Program-made: the position numbers and the translations under genes | NCBI GenBank assembly: GCA_963648205.1 | Contig: CAVJCT010000017.1 | Coordinates: 7,250-71,249, forward strand | Direction of reading: 5' to 3' | Source of the DNA: UBA1181 sp963648205 | GTDB lineage: Bacteria > Bacteroidota > Bacteroidia > Bacteroidales > Paludibacteraceae | Length of the DNA: 64,000 bases | The notes under the pieces: model-generated | Told to the model about the DNA's origin: nothing | The model's database searches: none | Seen by the model: only the letters and a program-made list of their open reading frames with translations | Shown: positions 9,187 through 16,846 of the stretch, in pieces | Numbering within the stretch: position 1 is the first letter of the stretch | How the letters are laid out: every line of letters begins with the position of its first letter

Positions 9187-9194
9187 CAAAACTA
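9187..9194 (-). promoter_or_regulatory. -7 box for the PL11 lyase gene
   Basis: The minus strand reads TAGTTTTG (TAnnTTTG), 31 bp before the ATG at 9156. That leaves a short leader, and supports 9156 over the earlier TTG as the start. Confidence 0.45.
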
Positions 9195-9308
9195 AGTATT
9201 AACAAGGACAATCCCTTGTAAAAAATGAGCAAAGTGGTTTCGTGGTTCGTGAAAAAGTTGTAATTTTTCGGCAGATTTAGGGCAGAAAAAATTTTTAACG
9301 GTTACGTT

Positions 9309-9416
9309 TCTCTTGAATGACATTGATTATTGTCTATGTGCTAAAAAAAGAAAAGAGACTCCTCTTTATCACAAAGAAATGTCTCTCTTGAATTATTCAC
9401 TTGTCCTTATGTGCTA
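9309..9416. repeat. Imperfect direct repeats flanking a hairpin
   Basis: Copy A (9309-9343) and copy B (9384-9416) share TCTCTTGAAT at one end and TATGTGCTA at the other, offset by 75 bp. Between them lies a hairpin (AGAGAC 9354-9359 with GTCTCT 9381-9386, plus an inner CTTT/AAAG pair). The unit looks like a small duplicated non-coding element; its origin is unknown. Confidence 0.5.
9342..9386 (-). terminator. Likely intrinsic terminator reading leftward
   Basis: On the minus strand the hairpin with arms at 9386-9381 and 9359-9354 is followed by a T-rich tail (complement of the A-run at 9344-9354). It could end a transcript coming from the cytochrome cluster or from the small RNA candidate at 9582. 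Confidence 0.5.
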
Positions 9417-9582
9417 TAACTAATTTCCATCGGTCGAAGTTGCGAAGACAGTAAACTTGTTTATTAATTATGGCTTATACTGTATATGACTTAAACTGCC
9501 TTCATGCGCAACTTTTCCTCTGAAAAAAAGCGTCTTATTTATTATGGTTGCTCGAGGTTGGGCTTTCAGTTCCTTCCCTTAA
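9342..9582 (-). ncRNA. Candidate small RNA gene in the 490-bp gap upstream of the lyase
   Basis: The gap 9190-9682 has no convincing protein gene. On the minus strand a TACCTTTG box (9589-9596) with a TTTC element 19 bp further upstream predicts a start near 9582, and the hairpin with T-rich tail at 9386-9342 predicts an end, giving about 240 nt. The sequence between has no long frame and includes short complementary segments such as TTGCGCATGAAG and CTTCGCAA. I could not match it to tmRNA, RNase P RNA, SRP RNA or a riboswitch I know. It could also be the untranslated tail of the ccs transcript. Confidence 0.35.
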
Positions 9583-9618
9583 GCATTACAAAGGTATGCT
9601 CTTTTTCAATTCTGTGAA

Positions 9619-9680
9619 ATCCCCATTTGTTGGTATTTTTTAGCCAAAAATGGCCATTTACCATCCCCATTTGTGGGGAT
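9619..9680. repeat. ATCCCCATTTGT palindromic element, left copy
   Basis: ATCCCCATTTGT occurs at 9619-9630 and again at 9663-9674, the second extended to ATCCCCATTTGTGGGGAT, a 7-bp-stem hairpin (9663-9680). GGTATTTTTTAGCC lies between. The same CCATTTGTGGGGAT end, and a similar TATTTTTT core, occur in the same orientation at 19479-19550. This copy sits directly after the ccs stop codon. Confidence 0.6.
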
Positions 9681-9682
9681 AT

Positions 9683-11899
9683 TCACGAATTTGCGTAGCT
9701 ATGCATTCCTCCTAAATAGTAATTTACTCCGAAATAGGTGATGAGCAAACAGAGAATTGAAAAGAGCAAATAGAGTTGAAAAATGAGGGGCTTTTGGAAG
9801 AATCTGATACTCTGACTATGGAAGGCAAAACCGTAAACAATCATCGAAATCAATGCCCACGTTTCTTTGGGATCCCAACTCCAGTAACTTCCCCACGACA
9901 CATTCGCCCAAACAGCACCGATGAAGATGCCCGTCGCCATACAGAAGACGGTGGGGTAGAGCAGAATACGATTGATCAGCACCAATTTCTCTTCTATAGT
10001 TGGAACTTTCGTCGTGAAATGAAGAATGACGGAGGTCAGTGCCACTAATGTGATGAAGCCCGCCAATGTGTAGGAAATCATCATCAGCGAGACGTGCGCA
10101 GTGAGGAGTGGCGAGTTCAACACGGGCATGAGGGGCGTTATCTGAGGATCCATATCACTGATGGATGCGCCCAACAAGGCAAAACCCGAGAGAAGGAGTC
10201 CCGGAAGGTATATTTTCGTCAGTTTCTTGCTCAACAGTAGTGATATGCCTTGAGCCAGCCAAGCGATGAGCAAGAGTGTCTCATAGCCGTTAGACATGGG
10301 TAGGCGACCCGAAATGAGAGCTCTCAGCACCAAGATAGCGGTCAGATAGAGCCAAACAAGGGTGATATAGCCATAAATGGGGATGTCAGGCACGCTTTTT
10401 ATCTTCTGGACGAGTTCCAAGCAGACGAGGATGAAGGCGATCAAACCGACGGTGATGGTGATGTAACTGCATATCGGGAGGGCGTAGATATGGTTGTAGA
10501 GTTGCTCGGCTTTGAGTTTGATGGGTGATGGCGCATTTTTGCCCAATCGTTCTAATTGATATTTTCGGAAATTCTGAATCCATTTTTGGCAGTCGTCGCC
10601 TTTCTGAAAATTCTCGTAAAGCAATGGGAAAAAACAGTTGGTCAGCAGACTATCTTCTTTGGATAAGTGCTTGCCTCTCATCTCATTAGGAGAGAGAAGT
10701 CGGATATTTCCGTCATCTTCCGAGAAAGGAAATATACGGACGACATCGCCAGAGTGGAGAGCCACGATGATCTCGATTTTCTCGTCCATCTGCGCCCAGT
10801 CTTTCATCTTCTTATCGTAGAAATTCTGTGGGGTGAGACCGATTTCGGGCGAGAGCAGTTTGTATTGTCGGTGGTCGTCGAAGAAATCGATCAGGCGAGC
10901 CTTTTTGCCAACTCCCAATTTCTGGCGTACGAGGTCGCTTTTCACTTTGATCATTGGTTCTGCCTGCCATTGTTGAGGCGCAAGAATCCATCCGCAGAGA
11001 ACTTGCGTCGCAGTGTAGCCTTGGTAACTGTTTTTGCCCGAAATCTTACGGAGAAAGTCGGTTGCGTAGGTCTCCATCGTCGTAATCCTATTCTGATGCT
11101 GAATGAGGATCTTGCCAAACTCGTCGGCAGTCTCACGGTCGAAGGTCTGCAACTCTTTAGCCTCTGATTCTGAGATAGTTATGGATGAAAAGGCGATGAG
11201 CAAGCAGGCAGTTTTCAGAACTGTGCTGTTGAGCAGTCTTCTGAAACCGCTATTTTTATCAAGAAGAATCCAAATCATTGAGATAAACAAAACAAGGTAG
11301 CCAGTGTAGGTGATAGGAACTCCGAGGGGGTCGTAACTGACGGTGAGGGTGGTACCTTGCATATCGGGGTCGAACGAGGTTTGGTAGAAACGAAAACCGT
11401 CGGATTTGTAGATGTTGTTCATCGAAACGGACACTGTATCTAATTGATTATCAGTCTTATTTTTATGATTGACGACTAAAACGCTGGTGTAGTCGGCAGG
11501 AACATCGGTGCCGTCGTAGTGTTCAATTTGAAATTTGAGGAGGGTGATTTCGAAGGGGAAGGCTTGCACGTTGCCGTCCTCCAAGATGCAACCGTGAGCC
11601 GTTTCGCCAGTTCTGAGGATGACTCTACCATGTTCGCCCGAGAGGTGGGTCAGCAATGCGCCAACGAGAATCAAGACGAAGGAGAGGTGGAAAAGCCAGA
11701 ACGATGGACGTTTGCCATACTTGAAGATGACCCAGACTCCCGAGAGGATGATGCCTCCCCAAAGGATGAGCGAGAGGGTTGAGGCATAGAGCGATTCGTG
11801 GACTCCACGCCATGAGAGGAATGCGAAAATGGCAACTTGCAGGGCGAGGAGGACGAACGGCAGTTTGTGGAGCAGGGTGTAGAGTCTATTCTTTTGCAT
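9683..11899 (-). CDS. Fused cytochrome c biogenesis protein (ResB/CcsB plus CcsA)
   Basis: A 738-residue membrane protein of system II cytochrome c maturation, which carries heme across the membrane and attaches it to CxxCH apocytochromes. Residues about 1-240 are ResB-like: three membrane spans, then a periplasmic part with FRFYQTSFDPDMQGTTLTVS. A periplasmic middle follows. The C-terminal 300 residues form a multi-span CcsA domain with the heme-handling motif WGSYWSWDPKETWAL and nearby His residues. Such single-chain fusions are normal in Bacteroidetes. It is the last gene of a cluster whose other members include two CxxCH proteins, its likely substrates. A hairpin with T-run at 11929-11967 separates it from the RidA-like gene, so it may be partly uncoupled. 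Confidence 0.9.
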   Translation of the reverse strand: MQKNRLYTLLHKLPFVLLALQVAIFAFLSWRGVHESLYASTLSLILWGGIILSGVWVIFKYGKRPSFWLFHLSFVLILVGALLTHLSGEHGRVILRTGETAHGCILEDGNVQAFPFEITLLKFQIEHYDGTDVPADYTSVLVVNHKNKTDNQLDTVSVSMNNIYKSDGFRFYQTSFDPDMQGTTLTVSYDPLGVPITYTGYLVLFISMIWILLDKNSGFRRLLNSTVLKTACLLIAFSSITISESEAKELQTFDRETADEFGKILIQHQNRITTMETYATDFLRKISGKNSYQGYTATQVLCGWILAPQQWQAEPMIKVKSDLVRQKLGVGKKARLIDFFDDHRQYKLLSPEIGLTPQNFYDKKMKDWAQMDEKIEIIVALHSGDVVRIFPFSEDDGNIRLLSPNEMRGKHLSKEDSLLTNCFFPLLYENFQKGDDCQKWIQNFRKYQLERLGKNAPSPIKLKAEQLYNHIYALPICSYITITVGLIAFILVCLELVQKIKSVPDIPIYGYITLVWLYLTAILVLRALISGRLPMSNGYETLLLIAWLAQGISLLLSKKLTKIYLPGLLLSGFALLGASISDMDPQITPLMPVLNSPLLTAHVSLMMISYTLAGFITLVALTSVILHFTTKVPTIEEKLVLINRILLYPTVFCMATGIFIGAVWANVSWGSYWSWDPKETWALISMIVYGFAFHSQSIRFFQKPLIFQLYLLFSILCLLITYFGVNYYLGGMHSYANS

Positions 11900-11928
11900 A
11901 CGATGACGGAACAGCGGTTTGAGGATTC

Positions 11929-11967
11929 AAAAAAGAAGCGCACGTCTGAAGCGAGAGACGTACGCTT
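11929..11967 (-). terminator. Terminator or attenuator ahead of the ccs gene
   Basis: The arms at 11936-11947 (AAGCGCACGTCT) and 11956-11967 pair over 12 bp with one mismatch. On the minus strand the hairpin is followed by CTTTTTTG. It lies between the RidA-like stop (12002) and the ccs start (11899), so it would reduce ccs readthrough from the upstream genes. Confidence 0.6.
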
Positions 11968-12001
11968 GTATTAGAAGATGAAAATTTCAGGAACGACTTT
12001 G

Positions 12002-13156
12002 TTAGAAATTCTTGAAATTCTTATCTGAATGGTCTACGATAGCGATTCCCTCCATCTCGATGAGCCAACCTGGGCGGCAGACGGGAGCGAGGAGTATAAC
12101 CTTAGGGGTTTGAGGCAATTGCTCGGCGAAGATGTCGCGTACGGTGGCGTAGTCGGCAACATCACGCAGATAGATGAAGATTTGTGCAAGGTCGTTCAGG
12201 TTGCCACCACCCTCGTTGAGGAGAGCCTGTACGTTCTCGAGCATGCGGTGCACTTGCATACGAATGTCTCCGGGATGCACGATCTGGCCTTTATTGTCGA
12301 TACTTGCCGTTCCAGAGATGAGCAGATGTTTACGGTCGCCGTAGATCACCTGCACGCCACGCTCGAATGCCACGTTGTACTCGTAGGTTGGGTTGAGGTG
12401 GGTCTTCGCATAGAGGAATTTGATCTGTTCAGGCTTCAGTCCCTCGACAGAGTAGGAGTCTAAGCGGACGATTGATTCGCGCGAACCCATTCTGCCACCG
12501 ATGCCTGTGCTGGCGATGAAATGGGTGTCTTTCGTCAAACCGTTCTCTGAGAAATTCTTATTGCGGGCGTCGACCATGCCTTGGTAGTTGACGTCGATAT
12601 TCTGGAGGTAGAACCATGTGCGAATGCAGTTGTCGAACATGGTCAATCCGTGGCGAGCCAAGAACTTGTCTTCCTCTTGCAACAGATGTTCCGCCTGTTC
12701 GAAGGAAGAACCCGAGGTGAGTTCCTTTGACGAGCGCCAGTAGTGCTTATATCCGTTGTGGGTAACGCAGAGGTCTTCGTTCTCGTCGTCGAGTTCCAAA
12801 TCGGATGCGAAATAAGCCCAGACTGCCACCTTCGAGCCGTCCAAAGGAGGTTGTTGAATGACGGAGTAGTTGACTTGCCATTGAAGGTCGGCGTGTCGTA
12901 AGTCCAACAGTTCCTTTTGGTTGGCGGCATCGCTGAGGAAATATCTCATAAAGACGGTGAAAGGGTTGTTGAGATAGGCTTTCACCTCTTGGAGTGCTTT
13001 GTGCAAGAACTCTACTTGCTCCAAATAGGGCAGATAAGTATCCGTGATATGAAAAATAGCGTGATACTCGTGGGTAGAGTTGTGACCGAACATAGCGATT
13101 TCCGCGCATACTTTCCCACCTTGGAGGGTGACATTAAAGAAAGACATTTTTTGCAT
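12002..13156 (-). CDS. Two-domain RidA/YjgF-like protein (FkbO-like architecture)
   Basis: A 384-residue cytoplasmic protein without signal peptide. The last 125 residues match the YjgF/YER057c/UK114 (Rid) fold: RKHLLISGTASIDNKGQIVH, a helix with QVHRMLENVQALL, then DLAQIFIYLRDVADYATVR. The first 240 residues carry a second, diverged domain and the block TWFYLQNIDVNYQGM ... FIASTGIGGRMGS, an arrangement I know from FkbO/Hyg5/XanB2 chorismatase-like proteins. Simple Rid proteins hydrolyse reactive imines and are only about 130 residues, so this is not a plain RidA. The substrate is unknown; a chorismate-type activity is only possible. It sits between a cytochrome c lipoprotein gene and the ccs gene, which hints at a link to that redox module. 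Confidence 0.75.
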   Translation of the reverse strand: MQKMSFFNVTLQGGKVCAEIAMFGHNSTHEYHAIFHITDTYLPYLEQVEFLHKALQEVKAYLNNPFTVFMRYFLSDAANQKELLDLRHADLQWQVNYSVIQQPPLDGSKVAVWAYFASDLELDDENEDLCVTHNGYKHYWRSSKELTSGSSFEQAEHLLQEEDKFLARHGLTMFDNCIRTWFYLQNIDVNYQGMVDARNKNFSENGLTKDTHFIASTGIGGRMGSRESIVRLDSYSVEGLKPEQIKFLYAKTHLNPTYEYNVAFERGVQVIYGDRKHLLISGTASIDNKGQIVHPGDIRMQVHRMLENVQALLNEGGGNLNDLAQIFIYLRDVADYATVRDIFAEQLPQTPKVILLAPVCRPGWLIEMEGIAIVDHSDKNFKNF

Positions 13157-13187
13157 AAATCGTTATCTGTTAATTAGTTATATTTGA

Positions 13188-13898
13188 TTATTCAGCGTCG
13201 TCAAGATTGGAAATCCAATTTTTCAGCAACTGAATATCTTCTGTTTCATTATTATAACCCACTTGCGTATGGTCATAATGTACTTTGTCTGTTTTCCCTT
13301 CAACCACGTCTACGATGAAACTTGAAGAAGGAACACCTGGCACTACTAAGATACGAGATTCATCTTTTGTAGAGTTCTTATTGACAAGGGAATTGTAGGT
13401 TTTGCCCTCTGTCAGATAGAGATTGGCAGCTGCGAAGGAACTTCCTCCGTGGCAGTTCTGGCAGTTGCTGAAGAACTGTGCTTGTACTCGACCCATCTCG
13501 AGCAGATCGACCGTCCAAAGCATGGTCGAGTCGCTTTCTGCCAACTTAGCGGTGTAGAAGTTGTAGATTCTTCGTCTCGCCTTGTTGATGAGGGAGAGAG
13601 AGACGTACTCAGGCTCTTGAGTGATACCCGTCAGAGCCAAATCCAACGTGTCTTTGCTCTTGTTTTTCTGAATGACTTTCCAAGTGAAAGGGTTTTCAGA
13701 ATCTTCAGCGAAGGCGCAGATGGCGATTTGGTTGTTGGTAGGCCAAGCGTTGGTGTTTTTGAAGGCGACGCGCACTTTGAAGGTGGAGCCGTTGTTTCCG
13801 CCTGTCGTTTTCTCGGGGATGTCGCCCGTGTCCATCCAGCAAGAGGACAAGGTGGCTAAGCCCAAGAGAGCAACCGTTATATGTTTAAATAGTTTCAT
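13188..13898 (-). CDS. Heme c-binding lipoprotein
   Basis: A 236-residue protein with a lipoprotein signal (MKLFKHITVALLGLATLSSC, lipobox Cys20). A single heme-attachment motif CQNCH lies at residues 146-150, followed by SFAAANLYL, a cytochrome c-like helix region, and a late HYDHTQVGY that might give the distal ligand. The first 120 residues are beta-rich and unassigned. It lies 31 bp after the His-rich porin gene and precedes the RidA-like gene, in the cluster that ends with the cytochrome c maturation gene. It probably acts as a periplasmic or outer-membrane electron carrier; its partner is most likely the di-heme oxidoreductase two genes upstream. Confidence 0.8.
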   Translation of the reverse strand: MKLFKHITVALLGLATLSSCWMDTGDIPEKTTGGNNGSTFKVRVAFKNTNAWPTNNQIAICAFAEDSENPFTWKVIQKNKSKDTLDLALTGITQEPEYVSLSLINKARRRIYNFYTAKLAESDSTMLWTVDLLEMGRVQAQFFSNCQNCHGGSSFAAANLYLTEGKTYNSLVNKNSTKDESRILVVPGVPSSSFIVDVVEGKTDKVHYDHTQVGYNNETEDIQLLKNWISNLDDAE

Positions 13899-13929
13899 TT
13901 CTTCTTATCCTTTTAAGAATAACGGACGC

Positions 13930-15279
13930 TTAGAATGTGTATTGTAACAAAGCCATTCCTTTGTGTGTAGGAATTCCGTAGTCGTCGTTGTCGCGGTCGC
14001 CTTGTGTGTCGTGGTTGGCTTTACCCATGTATTGGTACATCACTTGCAATTTCAAGTTGTAGTTGACGAAGAAGTAGTTGATGCCGACAGAAGCGTCGCT
14101 TAAGTAACCGTTCTTCTTCAAACCATTACGGTTGAACCAGTCGTAGCGGAGGGCAACCTGCATCTTAGGCAACACGAAATAAGCAGCTTGTGCATATCCA
14201 CCGATAAGGTTGAAGTCAGGTGCGTAGTTCATCATCTTCTTCTGCCAGTTCATGCGCAAGTAGTAGAACTCACCCGAGAGGAAGAAGCGTTTGAAGAGCC
14301 AAGATGCCTCAGCACCGAGACGGAGGTCGTTAGAACTTTCGTCTTCTGCTTCTACGTTGTAGTTGGCAGCGATTCCGAAGAGTAACTTGTTGTTATCCAA
14401 GTCGGTAGGGTTTCCTTGGTGGCCTGGCATAACGCCGAAAGGCATATAGGCAACACGAGCAGCGTAGAGCAATGAAGGCAACCATTTGTGGTCGTCGCTC
14501 ATCGTCTTAGTGGCAGCGTTGGTTCCGGCGCTTCCGTTGAAGAAACCTACTTGGTATTGGAACTTGTCTTTTACGAGTCCGTGGAATTGCAAACCGAGGT
14601 CAAATCCTATTCCGACGGTAGGGTTGGCAGAGTTCAAACTCATATCGACATTGGCAGTCGTCGTGAGTGAGAGTGGCATTGAAGGGAACATTGTCTCGCC
14701 TAATGTTACGAGGTAGCCTTGTGCGAAAGGCACTTTGAACTTACCTGCGCGGATACGGAAAGCGTCGTTGACGTTGATGTCGAACCATGCTTGCTGCAAG
14801 AGGTCGGCACCCGATTTGGCTGCGTTGATAGCCACGTTGAAAGTCAACTTTCTGAATGCTTTACCTGAGAAACCGATGATTCCGTAAGGAATTGAGAATC
14901 CAGAGTTGGCGATATTATCTTGGTCGGCAAGGTCGAGACCCTCGTCGTCGTAGTAGTTGACGGTTGCGGCTGTCTGCACGAGAACGTAAGGTTTCAAAAG
15001 GAAGTCGCCTGTGCGTGTCTGTAAAGTGAATCCCTTCTTGTCGTCGAGGCGAACGACGTCGCTCTCAACATATTTGTCGTTGATTGGACCCCACGAGAAC
15101 TTAGTGTCCTTATCACCATGGTGATGACGGCCGTGGCGATGTGCTGTACTGTCGGCAGGAGCAGCGTGATGCTCGTGTTCTGCTTGTAATTGAATAGGTT
15201 CTTCATTTTGCTCTTGAGCCAAAGCGAATGTTGGCATCAAGACTCCCAAGAAAAGTGGGAGAAATTTTTTCAGTTTCAT
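13930..15279 (-). CDS. Outer-membrane porin with histidine-rich N-terminus
   Basis: A 449-residue protein with signal peptide (MKLKKFLPLFLGVLMPTFALAQ), a histidine-rich tail just after cleavage (HEHHAAP and HRHGRHHHGDKD, about residues 36-57) and a beta-barrel with alternating aromatic strands ending in QYTF, a typical C-terminal Phe. The strand pattern, including FRIRAGKFKVPFAQGYL, resembles the phosphate-selective porin O/P family. The His-rich segment suggests binding of metal ions (for example Cu, Zn, Ni or Fe) at the channel mouth; that is inference. It lies 63 bp after the di-heme gene and 32 bp before the cytochrome c lipoprotein gene. Confidence 0.82.
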   Translation of the reverse strand: MKLKKFLPLFLGVLMPTFALAQEQNEEPIQLQAEHEHHAAPADSTAHRHGRHHHGDKDTKFSWGPINDKYVESDVVRLDDKKGFTLQTRTGDFLLKPYVLVQTAATVNYYDDEGLDLADQDNIANSGFSIPYGIIGFSGKAFRKLTFNVAINAAKSGADLLQQAWFDINVNDAFRIRAGKFKVPFAQGYLVTLGETMFPSMPLSLTTTANVDMSLNSANPTVGIGFDLGLQFHGLVKDKFQYQVGFFNGSAGTNAATKTMSDDHKWLPSLLYAARVAYMPFGVMPGHQGNPTDLDNNKLLFGIAANYNVEAEDESSNDLRLGAEASWLFKRFFLSGEFYYLRMNWQKKMMNYAPDFNLIGGYAQAAYFVLPKMQVALRYDWFNRNGLKKNGYLSDASVGINYFFVNYNLKLQVMYQYMGKANHDTQGDRDNDDYGIPTHKGMALLQYTF

Positions 15280-15341
15280 ACGATACGTTATGAAAGGTTA
15301 TGATGAAAAATTTTATTTCTAATTAATTGATAAAGAATGAC

Positions 15342-16745
15342 TTATAATGTCTCCAAGAACAAAATCAAGTTCTGGCGTTCTTCTTTGCTGAGTCGGCGGA
15401 AGAGTTCTTTCGAGACAGCCCCTTCACCCCCGTGCCAGAGGATAGCCTCTTGGAGGTTGCGAGCGCGACCGTCGTGAAGGAACTGGGTGTGTCCGTTGAC
15501 AGTGGCTTGCAGTCCGATACCCCAAAGAGGAGTGGTACGCCATTCACATCCGTAGGCGAGACCGCTTTTGAGGTGGTCGTCCAACTCTGGACCCATATCG
15601 TGGATCAGATAGTCGGAGTAAGGGTGGATGATCTGACCGCCCAACCAAGGCAACTCCGTGCCGTTGAGAAGGGTAGAACCACGAGCCTGAGTGTGAAGAG
15701 TTGGCAAGTGGCAGAGGTCGCAGTGGCAATTATGGAAAGCCTCTTCACCTTGTTGCACCTCTTTGTAGTTGACGTAGCGACGAGCAGGAACGCCTAAACA
15801 CTGCATGTAGAGGTCGACGTTCTCCATATCCTCGGTGCTGACCTCGATACCAGCGTAGATCTGAGGGTGTTGACCTTGACCAGCGCATATCTCGTAAGGA
15901 TAGCGAGTGTTAGTCATACCCATATCACTGGAGTAGCCGAGTTCGACGGTGAGGTCGGCGTGCTGTGCTTTGTTGCCTGAAACACCGATTTGGTAAACGC
16001 CGCGCTCGGTGATGTAGTTGAGGCGACCGCTGATGCCGTATTCTGGGTAGTTGGAGTTTTTCTCCACTTGAAGGAGTTCGTTTTTGTCGAGAGCCATCAT
16101 CTGACCCATTCCGACGTGTCGGTTAGGAATACGAACGGAGATGTAGAGGTCTTCAGGAGCGATGCTGTCAGCATACCACTCGGTGATGGTGTAGTGAGGA
16201 GTCTGAAGCGAGTATTTCTCGCCGTCAGGGAATGAATATTCTTGTTCGGTGTAGGTAACGTGCAGTTTACCTTCGGCTTGCGAACCGTAGATAGTTTGAT
16301 CGTGGAGCACACGACCGTAGTTACGGAAGTAAGCACCATTTTTTCTTGTGATATAGACGAGCATAGAAGAGAAACCGTAACTACCGCTACCTCCGTTGGA
16401 GATCAAGGTAGAAGGGGTTCTTCCGGCGTCTTTGTGGCAACTACCGCATGAGAAACCTGCATAGACAGGGCCTAAACCATTGGTTGACACGTTGGGGTTA
16501 TCATAAAGCACGTCGCCAAGGTTGAAGCGCGTGTTGAGAGTTCCAGTGACCCAGTCTGCTTGTGTGTCGTAGGCTTTGCTTGAGGTGAGGAAGATGGTGG
16601 AGCGTCCAGCCGAGAGTTCTTTGTAGGTGGCAACGTCTCCATTAGGTTTGATGATTTCCTCATAACCGACAGTAGCATCATCGCAGGCTGTGAAAGCCAA
16701 TATTGGGACAAGTAATATCAGAAATTTGAAATAATTCGCATTCAT
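15342..16745 (-). CDS. Di-heme oxidoreductase (DHOR/DUF1111 family) lipoprotein
   Basis: A 467-residue lipoprotein (signal MNANYFKFLILLVPILAFTAC). Two CxxCH heme c sites are visible: CGSCH at residues 100-104 in GFSCGSCHKDAGRTP, and CDLCH near residue 340 in FHNCHCDLCHLPTLHT. The segments WGIGLQATVNGHTQFLHDGR and AILWHGGEGAVSKELFRRLS are hallmarks of the di-heme oxidoreductase family, whose members resemble MauG-type peroxidases and often accompany imelysin genes. Function is probably periplasmic redox chemistry or electron transfer. It has its own -7 box at 16783-16790, so the five genes from here to ccs can be a separate transcript. Confidence 0.88.
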   Translation of the reverse strand: MNANYFKFLILLVPILAFTACDDATVGYEEIIKPNGDVATYKELSAGRSTIFLTSSKAYDTQADWVTGTLNTRFNLGDVLYDNPNVSTNGLGPVYAGFSCGSCHKDAGRTPSTLISNGGSGSYGFSSMLVYITRKNGAYFRNYGRVLHDQTIYGSQAEGKLHVTYTEQEYSFPDGEKYSLQTPHYTITEWYADSIAPEDLYISVRIPNRHVGMGQMMALDKNELLQVEKNSNYPEYGISGRLNYITERGVYQIGVSGNKAQHADLTVELGYSSDMGMTNTRYPYEICAGQGQHPQIYAGIEVSTEDMENVDLYMQCLGVPARRYVNYKEVQQGEEAFHNCHCDLCHLPTLHTQARGSTLLNGTELPWLGGQIIHPYSDYLIHDMGPELDDHLKSGLAYGCEWRTTPLWGIGLQATVNGHTQFLHDGRARNLQEAILWHGGEGAVSKELFRRLSKEERQNLILFLETL

Positions 16746-16782
16746 TGTTACTAAAAATTCTTGCTATAGGACAAGGTTTTTG

Positions 16783-16820
16783 CAAAGATACACCAAAGAG
16801 GGGACTAAAAAGTTCCCTCT
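16783..16820 (-). promoter_or_regulatory. Internal promoter and hairpin between imelysin and di-heme genes
   Basis: The minus strand has TATCTTTG at 16790-16783, an exact TAnnTTTG, 38 bp before the di-heme ATG. Immediately upstream, AGAGGGGA (about 16798-16805) pairs with TTCCCTCT (16813-16820), a possible weak terminator for the imelysin transcript. The cluster may therefore be two units with coordinated but separable expression. Confidence 0.5.
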
Positions 16821-16846
16821 GCGGTGTTTTATGTTAAGAAACACTA

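Noticed and set aside
9400..9582. SAM riboswitch or SRP RNA
   Set aside because: A GCAACC and a GGAAGGAAC segment recall these families, but the conserved cores that should follow are absent.
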